A stretch of DNA of 47,878 nt from an uncultured Actinomyces sp. (GCA_902373545.1 CABKMZ010000006.1:1-47878); one strand, 5' to 3'; positions 38,968-47,715 are shown, numbered from the stretch's first letter. Translations and numbers: made by a program. The notes: a model not told the origin generated them from the letters alone.

Positions 38968-39173
38968 GCGTGCTCAGCCTTCTGACGCTCGCGCGTCGCG
39001 GCGTACTGGTCCTGGATGAACTGCTCCAGGACGGACTCTTCGACCCGCCAGACGTGCTTGCCGCCCACCTGGATGGCCGGAAGCTCGCCGGAGGAAACGA
39101 GGGCGCGGGTGGCTGACATCGTGAGATTCAGGGTCTCGGCGACGTCAGCGAGAGTGAGGAATCGTGTTGCCAT
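38961..39173 (-). CDS. Small HTH (excisionase/MerR-like) DNA-binding protein
   Basis: The 70-residue protein is a single winged-helix domain of the excisionase/MerR kind: FLTLADVAETLNLTMSATRA is the helix-turn-helix and LPAIQVGGKHVWRVEESVLE the wing and following helix. Such small proteins act as direct DNA-binding regulators (BldC, AlpA, Xis types). No integrase is nearby, so a housekeeping regulator is more likely than a phage excisionase. ATG 39173 has TATCAT 6 nt upstream, with repeated TCGTTT motifs just beyond. Confidence 0.8.
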   Translation of the reverse strand: MATRFLTLADVAETLNLTMSATRALVSSGELPAIQVGGKHVWRVEESVLEQFIQDQYAATRERQKAEHAQ

Positions 39174-39179
39174 GGCAAC

Positions 39180-39215
39180 ATGATATCAGTTCAGATCGTT
39201 TCGTTTAAATCGTTT
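39180..39215 (-). promoter_or_regulatory. HTH gene promoter and TCGTTT repeats
   Basis: TATCAT (39185-39180, minus strand) is a leaderless -10 element. TCGTTT occurs three times (39196-39201, 39201-39206, 39210-39215), across the expected -35 region. It is a possible autoregulatory site. Confidence 0.4.
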
Positions 39216-39307
39216 GAGTCAGCAATTTTTCTGCATCTCGATCGGCTGATCGGGTCGGTTGATCTCGATGAATATCCGACAACCTACCGTTTTCGCTCGA
39301 AAGCGTG

Positions 39308-39313
39308 CATCAT
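39308..39313 (+). promoter_or_regulatory. -10 element, SAF-domain gene
   Basis: CATCAT, 6 nt before GTG 39320. Weak, but placed like the other leaderless sites. Confidence 0.35.
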
Positions 39314-39319
39314 GGAAGG

Positions 39320-39961
39320 GTGAAACGCGTCTCAGCTTCAATGTCGATTCCTGCGCGTGCCCCCGGCAAGATGGACCGTCGATTCATCATCGGCGTCGTC
39401 CTCATCATCGCGTCAGTGATCGCCTTTAGTGTCCTTGGCGGCTTCCTCCGGGGAGGAACCCGCGTCTACTCGGTGACGACGAGCATCGCCCCCGGCGAGG
39501 AACTGACGTCCGACAACGTTCGAGAGGTCTGGGTCTCCGTCGACACCTCCGTCTACGCTCCGACGACGGAAGCGCCCCTGGGTAGCCGCGCCGCGCGCAT
39601 GCTTACCCCGGGCCAGCTCGTCATGCGCGCGGACCTGGCCACGGGCGACCAGGCCGGTACCGATCCCGACGGGATGGTTCGCGTCGCCCTGACCGTGAAC
39701 GCGGGACTGCCCGACGGGGTTGCTGACGGCACGCCGATCCGGCTGTGGTCCGTACCCGCTCGCTCGCCCGCGGGCGGCGAGACGAAGGCCCGAGAGATCG
39801 ACGGCACCTTCACCTTCGTTCGCTCCGTCGATGCCTCGAGCGCCGGAGCCCGGCGCGGCACGCGCATCGAAATCATGGCCAATGCGCAGTCGCTGCCCAC
39901 CCTCCTGGCCTCGCAGACCTCGACTGACCAGCTCGCGGCCGTCCCCGTGGGGGCCTCGTGA
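39320..39961 (+). CDS. SAF-domain membrane protein (CpaB-like)
   Basis: The 213-residue protein has one N-terminal helix (about 22-44) and an outside SAF domain with TSIAPGEELTSDNVREVWVS and LTPGQLVMRADL, as in the CpaB/RcpC proteins of Flp/Tad pilus systems. The later part is a beta-rich domain. GTG 39320 is the chosen start; GTG 39305 and ATG 39341 are alternatives. The end overlaps the start of a CpaE-like ATPase gene (GTGA), a pairing seen in Tad loci, although no pilin, CpaF or TadB/C gene is present. Confidence 0.75.
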   Translation: MKRVSASMSIPARAPGKMDRRFIIGVVLIIASVIAFSVLGGFLRGGTRVYSVTTSIAPGEELTSDNVREVWVSVDTSVYAPTTEAPLGSRAARMLTPGQLVMRADLATGDQAGTDPDGMVRVALTVNAGLPDGVADGTPIRLWSVPARSPAGGETKAREIDGTFTFVRSVDASSAGARRGTRIEIMANAQSLPTLLASQTSTDQLAAVPVGAS

Positions 39962-41142
39962 GCGCCGTCCACGGAGTCGTGATCCTGGCCGATCAGCGCT
40001 GGGAAGCGCCGATCATCCAGGCGATCCAGTCCCGCGCCGACGCCCTGGCCATCGTGCGACGCTGCGCCGATCTCGCCGAGGTGATCGCCGCGGCCAGGGC
40101 CGGCGTCGCGGACCTGGCGGTCATCGACGGGGCCGACCCGGACCTGACCGCCGAGGCCGTGGCCTCCCTCCAGTCGGTCGGCATGTCGGTCGTGGCGCTG
40201 GCCCCGCACGCGGACCGCGCACGCTTGCGCAGCCTGGGCGTGGCCTCGGTCGCCGCGCCCGCAAGCCCCGAGCAGGTCGTCAACTCCCTCATCGCCGCGA
40301 CTCGCGCGCGCAGGCCTATCCCGGCCACGGCCTCGGCCCCGCCGCCCCCGCCGATGCCCACCGATCCGGGAACCGTGCTCGCAGTCTGGGGGACCTCGGG
40401 GGCACCCGGGCGCACGACCCTGGCAGCCGGAATCGCGACGGCGTTGGCCAAGGTGGGGCCGAGCCTGCTCATCGACGCCGATATTGCCAACCCGACCATC
40501 GCCCACCTGCTCGGCCTGCCCGTGCACGCCTCCGGGCTGTCGATCCTGGCGCGCACGGCCTCGCGCGGGCCCTTGACCCCCGAGGACGTCGCGGGGGCGA
40601 GCGTGCGGCGAGCCGACAACCTCGCCGTCGTTACCGGCTTGGTCACCCCGCACCGCTGGCGCGAGGTGAGCCGCACGAGCATCGAAGCCATCGTCGGGGC
40701 AGCCCGCCTGTGCGCCCGCTACAGCGTCATCGACATCGCGGCCACCTCCCTGGAGAAAGCGACGCGCGGGGTCAACCGCGACGACGTGGCCCTGGGAGTC
40801 CTGGAGAGGGCTGACCGCCTCGTCATCGTGGCGCGCGGCGACATCGTCGGCATCAACCGGCTGTCCTTCCTGGCGCGCTGGTGGTCCGAGCAGGGGCGCG
40901 ATATCCCCGTTGAGGTCATCGTCAACCGCGTGAGCTCGGACGCAATCGGGGCGCGCCCGGTGGCCGCCCTCCAGGCCGCCATCGGAGCGTTCATGCCCGG
41001 GCGCATCTTCCACACCGTCAACGAGGATCCCGGCGTCGCCCGGGCCGCGCTGCGCGCCCAGGCCCTGGGTGAAAAGGGCACCCGTTGCCAGGCAACCGAC
41101 GCGTTGGAAGCGATTGTGGCCCAGTGGGTGCCTACACTGTGA
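39958..41142 (+). CDS. CpaE/MinD-like ATPase with Arg in the P-loop
   Basis: The 394-residue protein has an N-terminal receiver-like domain (about 5-115) and a C-terminal SIMIBI ATPase domain. The P-loop reads GTSGAPGRTT (145-154), where the usual deviant Walker A has Lys before Thr/Ser, so nucleotide hydrolysis may be altered. LLIDADIANPTIAHLLG matches the Walker A-prime/switch region. CpaE and Ssd relatives localise pilus or division machinery. The GTG start overlaps the SAF gene stop; cotranscription with SAF is likely. Confidence 0.78.
   Translation: MSAVHGVVILADQRWEAPIIQAIQSRADALAIVRRCADLAEVIAAARAGVADLAVIDGADPDLTAEAVASLQSVGMSVVALAPHADRARLRSLGVASVAAPASPEQVVNSLIAATRARRPIPATASAPPPPPMPTDPGTVLAVWGTSGAPGRTTLAAGIATALAKVGPSLLIDADIANPTIAHLLGLPVHASGLSILARTASRGPLTPEDVAGASVRRADNLAVVTGLVTPHRWREVSRTSIEAIVGAARLCARYSVIDIAATSLEKATRGVNRDDVALGVLERADRLVIVARGDIVGINRLSFLARWWSEQGRDIPVEVIVNRVSSDAIGARPVAALQAAIGAFMPGRIFHTVNEDPGVARAALRAQALGEKGTRCQATDALEAIVAQWVPTL
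41133..41138 (+). promoter_or_regulatory. -10 element, leaderless DUF6912 gene
   Basis: TACACT inside the last codons of the preceding gene, 6 nt before ATG 41145. Confidence 0.45.
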
Positions 41143-41144
41143 CC

Positions 41145-41612
41145 ATGCGCGTCTACGTTCCCGCCGTCCTGTCCGACCTGTCCGTCCCCCTGCCGCCCGT
41201 GCGTGGCGGGGTGGTCGCCGTGCCCGACGCGGCGATGAGCGCAGAGGACGTCGAGGTCCTCGAAGACGACGCGATCACCGAGGCGGCCCTGGCCTCCCTG
41301 GAGCAGGTACGCGAGGAAGGGGCACAACCCGCGCGCATCGTCCTGGCAGTCGACACACCCACCTCGACGACGCTGAGCCCCGGCGAGGCCATCGAAGCCA
41401 ACATTTTCACCGCCCCCGCCTTCGAGTACACGTGGTCGGACGTGGCAGCCATCCTCGCGGACCTGCCTGACGCCGGGCCCGCCGTCGCCGCCGTTGTAGC
41501 CGCCGAGACGCAGGAGGAGGCCGACGAGGCCGTGGCCGCCCTGTGGGAGTCCTCCCTGGCGTGGTTCGACCGCTCCGAGCGCCCCGACGTGCTTGCACTG
41601 CACCGCGGATAG
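41145..41612 (+). CDS. DUF6912 family protein
   Basis: The 155-residue protein starts MRVYVPAVLSDLSVPLP, the signature of DUF6912, and continues as an alpha/beta protein with acidic segments (EDVEVLEDDAITEAALASLE). It has no membrane segment or signal. The gene follows the CpaE-like gene by 2 nt but also has its own candidate -10 element. Function unknown. A 141-bp gap to sbcC holds only a weak inverted repeat (GTGCGGCCC/GGGCCGCAC). Confidence 0.75.
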   Translation: MRVYVPAVLSDLSVPLPPVRGGVVAVPDAAMSAEDVEVLEDDAITEAALASLEQVREEGAQPARIVLAVDTPTSTTLSPGEAIEANIFTAPAFEYTWSDVAAILADLPDAGPAVAAVVAAETQEEADEAVAALWESSLAWFDRSERPDVLALHRG

Positions 41613-41753
41613 CTACCTGCGCGGGTGCGCGGTCATGTGCGCGCATGCCACCGTGCGGCCCGGGTAATCACGCATGCCATCGCGTCGGCGCGCACGGAAT
41701 CCACGCGACGTGTGGCATCGGGCCGCACACCGATGCCCGCCCGCTTCAGATTC

Positions 41754-44700
41754 CTAGGCGCGCACGCGCAGCGTTGAGCCGCCGTCTTCGAGCGGACGCA
41801 CCTGGATCTGGTCGGCGATCTGTGTCGCCATCTCCTCCACGTGGGAGATGACGCCGACCGTCCGGCCCGCGCAGCGCAGGGCCTGGAGCTGCTCCATGAC
41901 GAGCGAGAGCGTGTGCGAGTCCAGCGAACCGAAGCCCTCGTCGATGAACATGGTGCGCAGCTCGACCCCGCCAGCCTCCGCCGAGACGACGTCGGCCAGG
42001 CCGAGCGCGAGGGCGAGGGACGTGTAGAAGGTTTCCCCGCCCGACAGCGTGCGCGGGCTGCGCGTCGCATCCGTGTCGTGGTCGATGATCGCCAGGCCCA
42101 GGCCCGACTTGCGCGATGCCGTGCCGTCGTCGGGGACTGCCACCAGCTCGTAGCGCCCCGAGGAGATGCGCTCCAGGCGCGGGTTCGCGGCCGCCAGTAC
42201 CTCCTCCAGGCGGGCGATGAGCACCCAGGCGGACAGGGGAGTGGAGGCCAGGTTGTCCGGTCCGGAGGCTGACGCGATGTCGGCCAGGCGACGGATCGGC
42301 CCGGCCTGGGCGCGGGCCCGTGCGAGCTCAGCCAGCGCGTCGTGCAGCGACGCGCGGGCAGCGTCGAGCTGTGCGCAGTGTTGCTCCAGCATGCCCGCCG
42401 CCCTCGCCATGGTAGCGGCCTCCTCGTCCGCGCGGCGCGAGGCCTGCGCGAGTGCCTCGACGTCGGGCGCTGGGGTAGCCGCGGCGCGGGTCAAGCGTTC
42501 GGACGCGAGAGCCTCGCGCACTGCGAACAGCTCCTTATCGTGCGTGGCAACCCGATCCTCCACGGCCTCCACCTGGGAGAGGGGACGCAGAGCCTCGCGC
42601 CACGAGTGGGCCTCCAGGCCCTGCGCGTCGAGGGCATCGGCGAGGGAGCCACGAGCCTGCGCGTGGGCATCACGCGCGTTCGCCCAGTCTGCGCAGGCGC
42701 CGGCGAGTGCGGCCATGCGCTGCGCGCGCCGATCAAGGTCTGCCGCCCGAGCGTCCAGAGACTCAAAACCCGCGCGCTCGGCCTCCACACGCTCGGTGGC
42801 GCTGGCCAGCGCGGACTCGCGCTCACGCAGCGTCGATGCGAGAGAAGCAGCGCTCTCGCGCGCGGCGGCCAGGGTGTCCGTCAGGCCGTCGAGGCGTGCG
42901 CGTTCCTGGGACAGGGCAGCCTCGACCTGGGCGATCTGCGGGCCGAGCGCCTCCAGCTTGTCAACGCGAGCAGCGGCTTCGTCCCGCTGGGACTCCAGCA
43001 TGGGCGTGGGCGCGCCCGCGACCTCGTTGAGCTGAGCGATGCGGCGCACGAGGTCCTGGTGGCGCACCTGCGCGTCGCGCAGCGCGCTCTCGGCATGGTC
43101 GCGCTCCTGGTCAAGCTGTGCGACCTGCTCGCGGGTGATCTGCCCGGCGGCAGCCGGCGCCGGGTTGGGGTGCTCGGTGGACCCGCACACCGGGCAGGGT
43201 GAGTCCTCCTCAAGCTCGGCCGCCAGGGCCGAGGCGCTCTGGGCGATCCACAGGTCGTGGCCGTCCGCGGACGCCGCATTCGCGAGCTTCGCCGCGACCG
43301 TCGCGTCGCGCAGGTCGTCGGACGCCCCCAGGAGAGCCGAACGCAGGAGGTCGGCTTGCAAGGACGCGTCCAGGCGCTCGTGGAGGGCTCGCAAGGTAGA
43401 CGCGGCCTCGGGCAGGGTGTCTGCGTCCGCGCGCATGAGCGACAGCGCCGCGCCCGCCCGCTCGATGGCCTGCGGGAGAGACTCCCGCTCGGCCTCGATC
43501 GAGGCAACGCGCGCGGTTGCCTGCTCGTGGCTCGCACGCAGGGAATCAATCTGCGCGCGCAGATCGGGCAGGGAGCGCTCCGTCGACAGGGCCTCCTGGA
43601 GGCCGCCCCGCACGCGCGTTGCTTCGTCGCGCCGGCCCTGGGCGCGCTCGCCAAGAGCGGCCACGGCCTCGGCGGACAGGGAAGACGGATCGAGGTCCGA
43701 CCCGTCTTCGAGCGCGGGAGACAGGGCGAGGACCTGATCGCCGGCCGCCTCCAGGCGCGCCCGCGCCGAGGCCTCGGCCTGGTCGTAGGGGAGGACCGCA
43801 AGCGCCCGGCGTGCCAGGCGCGCACATTCCCGGTCTGCGTCGATGGCCTCCTGCGCAGCCGTCAGCTCGGCGAGCGTTGCCGCCGCACGCGCGTGTTCGG
43901 CCTGGTCGGCGGCCAGGGAACGCCCCTGCGCCAGCGCCTCGGTGGCCTCGCGCGCAGCCAACGCGGACGCCTGAGCGACGCGCTGGGTCTGTGCATGAGC
44001 CTCGCGCGCGCGATCGCACGCCGTGCGCGCCCATGCCGTCACCGCGCTGGAATCCTCCGCGCCGGCATCGAGCAGGGCGGCCTCATCGGCCCGAGAGATA
44101 CGCTCCCCGGCACTGCCATTGTGGAACACATCGTCATCGCCGAAGGCCCCATCCAGGGAACGCACGCGCTCGAAGGCACTGACGGCACTCACGCGCCGTT
44201 CCTCGATGCCGCGCTTAGACGACGCGGCGGCCTCGGCCAGCGCCTTCGTGAAATCCGCGTAGATCTGCGTGTCGAAAATGTCGCGCAGGATCTGCTCGCG
44301 CGCCTCGGAGGTGGCCGTGAGGAACTGGGAGAACTTGCCCTGGGGGAGCACGATGGTCTGGAGGAACTGGTCCTTATCCAAGCCGACGATCGTCGGGATC
44401 TCGTAGCCCACGTCGCGCGGCCCCGACGCGATGGCCTCGACCGTGCGCCAGCCGTCGGGAGCGTCCGGATCCTCCACGACGCGCGTGAGCGTCGACTTCG
44501 AGTTGCGCTGCGATTTCTTACCCGCCGGGGTGTACGCGGGGGTGCGGCTCACGCGGTAGATGCCCGTGGCCACCTCGAAGACCAGGTCCACCTCCGAGGG
44601 GTCCGAGTCCGAAATGTGGTTGGAACGCAGCCGATCCTTGGAGGCGTCCTTCGTGCGTGCGACGTCCCCGTACAAGGCGAAGGTGATCGCGTCGATGATC

Positions 44701-44828
44701 GTGGACTTGCCCGCGCCCGTGGGCCCCTCCAGCAGGAAGAGCCCCGAGTCCTCGAAAGCCGTGAAATCGATCGTGTGCGCCCCGGCGAAGGGCCCGATAC
44801 CCCGAATACGCATCCAACGAATCTTCAC
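41754..44828 (-). CDS. sbcC: Exonuclease subunit SbcC
   Basis: The 1024-residue SMC-like ATPase has Walker A GPTGAGKST (35-43), a Q-loop region (QGKFSQFL), long coiled-coil arms, the zinc hook CPVC (near 541-544), the ABC signature LSGGE near 925 and Walker B MFIDEGFG. With SbcD it forms the Rad50/Mre11-type nuclease that cleaves DNA hairpins and protein-blocked ends. GTG 44828 overlaps the sbcD stop by 4 nt. Confidence 0.94.
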   Translation of the reverse strand: MKIRWMRIRGIGPFAGAHTIDFTAFEDSGLFLLEGPTGAGKSTIIDAITFALYGDVARTKDASKDRLRSNHISDSDPSEVDLVFEVATGIYRVSRTPAYTPAGKKSQRNSKSTLTRVVEDPDAPDGWRTVEAIASGPRDVGYEIPTIVGLDKDQFLQTIVLPQGKFSQFLTATSEAREQILRDIFDTQIYADFTKALAEAAASSKRGIEERRVSAVSAFERVRSLDGAFGDDDVFHNGSAGERISRADEAALLDAGAEDSSAVTAWARTACDRAREAHAQTQRVAQASALAAREATEALAQGRSLAADQAEHARAAATLAELTAAQEAIDADRECARLARRALAVLPYDQAEASARARLEAAGDQVLALSPALEDGSDLDPSSLSAEAVAALGERAQGRRDEATRVRGGLQEALSTERSLPDLRAQIDSLRASHEQATARVASIEAERESLPQAIERAGAALSLMRADADTLPEAASTLRALHERLDASLQADLLRSALLGASDDLRDATVAAKLANAASADGHDLWIAQSASALAAELEEDSPCPVCGSTEHPNPAPAAAGQITREQVAQLDQERDHAESALRDAQVRHQDLVRRIAQLNEVAGAPTPMLESQRDEAAARVDKLEALGPQIAQVEAALSQERARLDGLTDTLAAARESAASLASTLRERESALASATERVEAERAGFESLDARAADLDRRAQRMAALAGACADWANARDAHAQARGSLADALDAQGLEAHSWREALRPLSQVEAVEDRVATHDKELFAVREALASERLTRAAATPAPDVEALAQASRRADEEAATMARAAGMLEQHCAQLDAARASLHDALAELARARAQAGPIRRLADIASASGPDNLASTPLSAWVLIARLEEVLAAANPRLERISSGRYELVAVPDDGTASRKSGLGLAIIDHDTDATRSPRTLSGGETFYTSLALALGLADVVSAEAGGVELRTMFIDEGFGSLDSHTLSLVMEQLQALRCAGRTVGVISHVEEMATQIADQIQVRPLEDGGSTLRVRA

Positions 44829-46030
44829 TGCATGTCCTTTCCTCGAAGCTGTGCCCACACGTCCTGGGCGAGAAGGCGCTCCTGATCCGATAGCGGCCGC
44901 CCGCCCACGGCCTCGTAAAACTCCTCGGTGACCTCGCGCGGGTCCCGGGAAGGGCGCACCTGGCGCGCGGGCGCGAGCGCGGGGGCCTGGGCGGGGCGGT
45001 GCACGACCACCAGCGCGTCAGGGTAGAGCGCGCGGATGCGTGGCACCATGCGCTCGGGGCGGGCATCATCCGTGACCGTGATCGACACGTACGAGGCCCG
45101 GGCCTCCTGATCGGGGTTCGCCAGCAGCTCGTCCATGGTGCCCTCGAGCACGCAGATCCCGTGCAGCGTCGGAATGGGAACCACCTCGATGTCGGTGACC
45201 GAGGTGGCGTCCGTGGTCACGAGGGTGACGGACTTGGTGGCCCCGGCCTCGGAGAACGAGTAGGCGATTGGCGATCCCGCGTAGCGGATCGGCACCGACG
45301 CTCCCGCGATGTCCTGCGGGCGGTGCAGGTGCCCGGCGGCCACGTAGTCCAGGCCGTGTATCAGGGGATCTGCGCCCCCGAGCGTATCGAAGAGGTCCGC
45401 GGACACGGATGGCACGCCGCCGACCTGAATGTCGCGTTCGGAGTCCGAGGCCTGGGCACCCGTCACGAATGCGTGCGGCATCGCGATGGCCGGGCGCTGG
45501 TCGCCACCCTCCCGCCGGGCCTCCAGATCCGCGCGCACCCGGCGCAGGGCCGCCGCCAGCACCGCCTGGTGGGAACGCGGCAGGGGAGCGGGCAGGCCGC
45601 CCTGCCCCTCCGGGGGCAGATCCGACAGCGACTGGCGCACGAGGTCCGGCTCCAGGAATGGCATCGGGTAGATAAGGGCGTCGGCGGCCTCGACCGGCAC
45701 ACCGATCGCCTCCGGATCCGTCACCACGTGCAGGGAAGGGGTGAGCATGTCGGCGAACAGGCCCAGACGCGCCGCCCCGTCGTGATTCCCCGACGTCAAG
45801 ACGACCGTCGTGAGCGCGGTCAGCTCGCGCAGGGCGCGGCGCATCCGCGCCAACGCATCCACGGGCGGCACCGCGCGGTCGAACACGTCGCCCGACACGA
45901 GCACGGCGTCCACGCCGCGCTCCCGGACCAGATCGACGAGCCAGTCGATGAAGGCATCCGCGGAATCCGCCAGGGACTGCCCGTGCAGCGTGCGCCCCAG
46001 GTGCCAGTCGGAAGTATGCAGAATCAACAT
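44825..46030 (-). CDS. sbcD: Exonuclease subunit SbcD
   Basis: The 401-residue metallophosphoesterase has the Mre11-type motifs DWHLG (8-12), GDVFDRA (47-53), GNHD (81-84) and AAGHLHRP, which bind two metal ions for the nuclease reaction. ATG 46030 was chosen as the family start MLILHTSDWHLG. A CACACT hexamer lies 6 nt upstream, so the transcript may be leaderless. It is first in the two-gene operon and divergent from the glutamine amidotransferase gene. Confidence 0.94.
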   Translation of the reverse strand: MLILHTSDWHLGRTLHGQSLADSADAFIDWLVDLVRERGVDAVLVSGDVFDRAVPPVDALARMRRALRELTALTTVVLTSGNHDGAARLGLFADMLTPSLHVVTDPEAIGVPVEAADALIYPMPFLEPDLVRQSLSDLPPEGQGGLPAPLPRSHQAVLAAALRRVRADLEARREGGDQRPAIAMPHAFVTGAQASDSERDIQVGGVPSVSADLFDTLGGADPLIHGLDYVAAGHLHRPQDIAGASVPIRYAGSPIAYSFSEAGATKSVTLVTTDATSVTDIEVVPIPTLHGICVLEGTMDELLANPDQEARASYVSITVTDDARPERMVPRIRALYPDALVVVHRPAQAPALAPARQVRPSRDPREVTEEFYEAVGGRPLSDQERLLAQDVWAQLRGKDMQ

Positions 46031-46036
46031 GCCACC

Positions 46037-46042
46037 AGTGTG
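46037..46042 (-). promoter_or_regulatory. -10 element of sbcDC
   Basis: CACACT on the minus strand, 6 nt before ATG 46030; no Shine-Dalgarno sequence visible. Confidence 0.35.
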
Positions 46043-46118
46043 GCAGAGGGCGCCCACATCTGCGTCCGTCACACACGCTTGGAACGCGGACACGCGCTGC
46101 GCCGTTGCTCCCAGCCGA

Positions 46119-46124
46119 TAGCAT
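46119..46124 (+). promoter_or_regulatory. -10 element of the glutamine amidotransferase gene
   Basis: TAGCAT, 7 nt before ATG 46132, the usual leaderless distance in this window. ATG 46123 overlaps the hexamer and is therefore less likely as a start. Confidence 0.45.
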
Positions 46125-46131
46125 GGTGGGC

Positions 46132-46860
46132 ATGACAAAGCCCTTCCTCATGCTGACCTCGCGCGACGACGGCCCCGTGCTGGCCTCGGAAAGCGCCGAC
46201 CTGCCGCGCTTCTCGGGACTGACCCCGGGTCACGTCCACCAGGTGCGCATCGAGAGGGAGCTGCCCGACCTGGACCTGTCGGCATACTCCGGTGCCTTCG
46301 TGTGCGGGTCCCCCTGGGACGCCAACGCCGACGACCACCTGAAGGAAGAACGCCAGGTGCGTGCCGAGGCCTGGCTGCGTTCCTTCTACGACCGCGCGCT
46401 CGCGGAATCCTTCCCGCTCCTGGGACTGTGCTACGGGCTGGGCACCCTGACCCTGCACCTGGGCGGCGTCATCGACACCCACCACGGCGAGGAAATCAGC
46501 GGCATCGCGCTGACCAAGACCGACGCGGGCCGCGACGACCCGCTCCTGGAGGGCACGCCCGACCGTTTCTACTCCTACGTCGGCCACCACGAGGCCGTGC
46601 GTGAGCTTGCCCCTGGCATGCAGGTCCTCCTGGCCGGGGACGACACCCCGATCCAGATGGTGCGCGTCGGCGAGGCCGCGTGGGCGACTCAGTTCCATCC
46701 CGAGATGGACCTGGGCGGCGTCAACGTGCGCATCGACCAGTACGCGGGCCGCTACTACCCGGCCGAGAAGGCCGAGGCCATCCGCGCCCAGGTCGCAACC
46801 GTCGACACGGCCCCCTCGCGCATCATCCTGCGTAACTTCGTGCGCCGCTTCCAGCGCTGA
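46132..46860 (+). CDS. Class I glutamine amidotransferase-like protein
   Basis: The 242-residue protein has the class I glutaminase triad: nucleophile Cys100 in LLGLCYGLG, His189 and Glu191 in TQFHPEMD. FVCGSPWDAN holds the oxyanion-type loop. It lacks a fused synthetase domain, as in the stand-alone GuaA-like amidotransferases of unknown acceptor. The 3' side is followed by a weak GC hairpin (GCGGCG/CGCCGC near 46930-46948). Divergent from sbcD. Confidence 0.87.
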   Translation: MTKPFLMLTSRDDGPVLASESADLPRFSGLTPGHVHQVRIERELPDLDLSAYSGAFVCGSPWDANADDHLKEERQVRAEAWLRSFYDRALAESFPLLGLCYGLGTLTLHLGGVIDTHHGEEISGIALTKTDAGRDDPLLEGTPDRFYSYVGHHEAVRELAPGMQVLLAGDDTPIQMVRVGEAAWATQFHPEMDLGGVNVRIDQYAGRYYPAEKAEAIRAQVATVDTAPSRIILRNFVRRFQR

Positions 46861-47072
46861 GCGACCGCGCGCCTACTGGGCAGTGCATCCAGGAACCCAT
46901 TGAAGGCCTAGCTGATCGGTGGCATCGGTCTGCGGCGCGAGCACGCCGCCTGGCCGGGGAGGTCGCGACGGAGAAACAGATGGCCACCAACTCGGAGCCC
47001 ATGAGGACGAGTTGGTGGCACATCACGATGGGTGGCCGACGGTATTTCTCAGGCACGCTGTTGTTCCTCGCG
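46861..47072. other. Intergenic region with convergent ends
   Basis: No gene is supported. The stretch holds the 12-bp hairpin at 46983-47019. A 77-codon minus-strand frame (46823-47056) spans the hairpin and overlaps the amidotransferase end; it has no ribosome binding site and is not called. Confidence 0.5.
46983..47019 (-). terminator. Terminator-like hairpin of the bacteriocin-like unit
   Basis: A perfect 12-bp stem (46983-46994 with 47008-47019, GCCACCAACTCG and complement) with a 13-nt loop, about 54 nt beyond the minus-strand stop at 47073. On the minus strand a T-rich run (CTGTTTCTCC) follows. Confidence 0.55.
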
Positions 47073-47300
47073 TCAGTGGAGTGCTCGTTCGATCATCAGT
47101 GGAATACGATGAATCAACAACAAGATCATTCCGCTGTAGAAGAACCAGTTCAGTGGTGTCCTACCCGTGACTATCGAATATGCGACAGTGCCGACTAAGA
47201 GGAAGCAGGCCACCGCCGCAAGCGTCTTCGCTGCAACGTGACCCATGCTCATGTTGTGCATGGGTGCTTGCTGCGGGGAGGTCGAATCAAGGGAATTCAT
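47073..47300 (-). CDS. Small two-helix membrane protein, candidate immunity protein
   Basis: The 75-residue product has two hydrophobic helices, about 24-44 (KTLAAVACFLLVGTVAYSI) and 49-66 (LNWFFYSGMILLLIH), with a polar N terminus and a short basic C terminus. It starts 7 nt after the stop of the secreted-peptide gene, so it is almost certainly cotranscribed with it. Small multi-helix membrane proteins next to a bacteriocin gene are commonly self-immunity factors; this is inference from size and position. No family was recognised. Confidence 0.6.
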   Translation of the reverse strand: MNSLDSTSPQQAPMHNMSMGHVAAKTLAAVACFLLVGTVAYSIVTGRTPLNWFFYSGMILLLIHRIPLMIERALH

Positions 47301-47307
47301 GTCACGC

Positions 47308-47691
47308 TCACTTGTAGTAGCAGTAGTTGTGCTGGCGGCATTCGCCTTTGAACCCCTGGCTCCAGCCTAGGTACCCGAGCCAGGCGGCGGGCGAGATGGC
47401 AGCTGCTGCCTCGAGAGCGTGACCGAATGAACCGTTCCACATGCTCCACGTTACCTCGCCCGACTTTGCGCGTGAGACGCCGTCGTTGTAGGCGACGGCG
47501 TACCCAAGCGCGAGTATTGCGACAATTTCTCCGACAACCTGCGTGCCCTCGGTCGATTCAATCTGCTCGACTGCCGCCTCACCCGTTGGGGCGATGGTTG
47601 ATCGACCAGTGGCTTGCGTGGGGAGAACCATGCCTGCCGACAGGAGTGCTGCGCAGGCGAAGGATGCGAGAGCCCTGATAGTAGTTTTCAT
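47308..47691 (-). CDS. Sec-exported small peptide, candidate bacteriocin
   Basis: The 127-residue precursor has a classical signal peptide (MKTTIR, then hydrophobic 7-22, cleavage probably after Ala27 in PTQA). The mature part of about 100 residues has an acidic segment, then Gly/Ala-rich hydrophobic stretches (VVGEIVAILALGYAVAY and ISPAAWLGYLGWSQGFKG), and a C-terminal Cys118/Cys124 pair (ECRQHNYCYYK) that could form a disulfide. The layout resembles Sec-dependent unmodified bacteriocins, but no family match was recognised. ATG 47691 was chosen: AAGGA lies 10 nt upstream, while GTG 47700 is only 1 nt from that site. Confidence 0.6.
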   Translation of the reverse strand: MKTTIRALASFACAALLSAGMVLPTQATGRSTIAPTGEAAVEQIESTEGTQVVGEIVAILALGYAVAYNDGVSRAKSGEVTWSMWNGSFGHALEAAAAISPAAWLGYLGWSQGFKGECRQHNYCYYK

Positions 47692-47715
47692 AATGATCAC
47701 GTCCTTGTAGTCAGG

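Noticed and set aside
38961..39173. Excisionase of an integrated element
   Set aside because: The HTH protein resembles excisionases, but no integrase, attachment-site duplication or phage gene is nearby.
41613..41753. Inverted repeat GTGCGGCCC/GGGCCGCAC between DUF6912 and sbcC
   Set aside because: Only 9 bp with a loop of more than 60 nt and no T tract; too weak to call a terminator or operator.
46823..47056. A 77-codon frame after the immunity-like gene
   Set aside because: It spans the terminator-like hairpin, overlaps the amidotransferase end and has no start signal.
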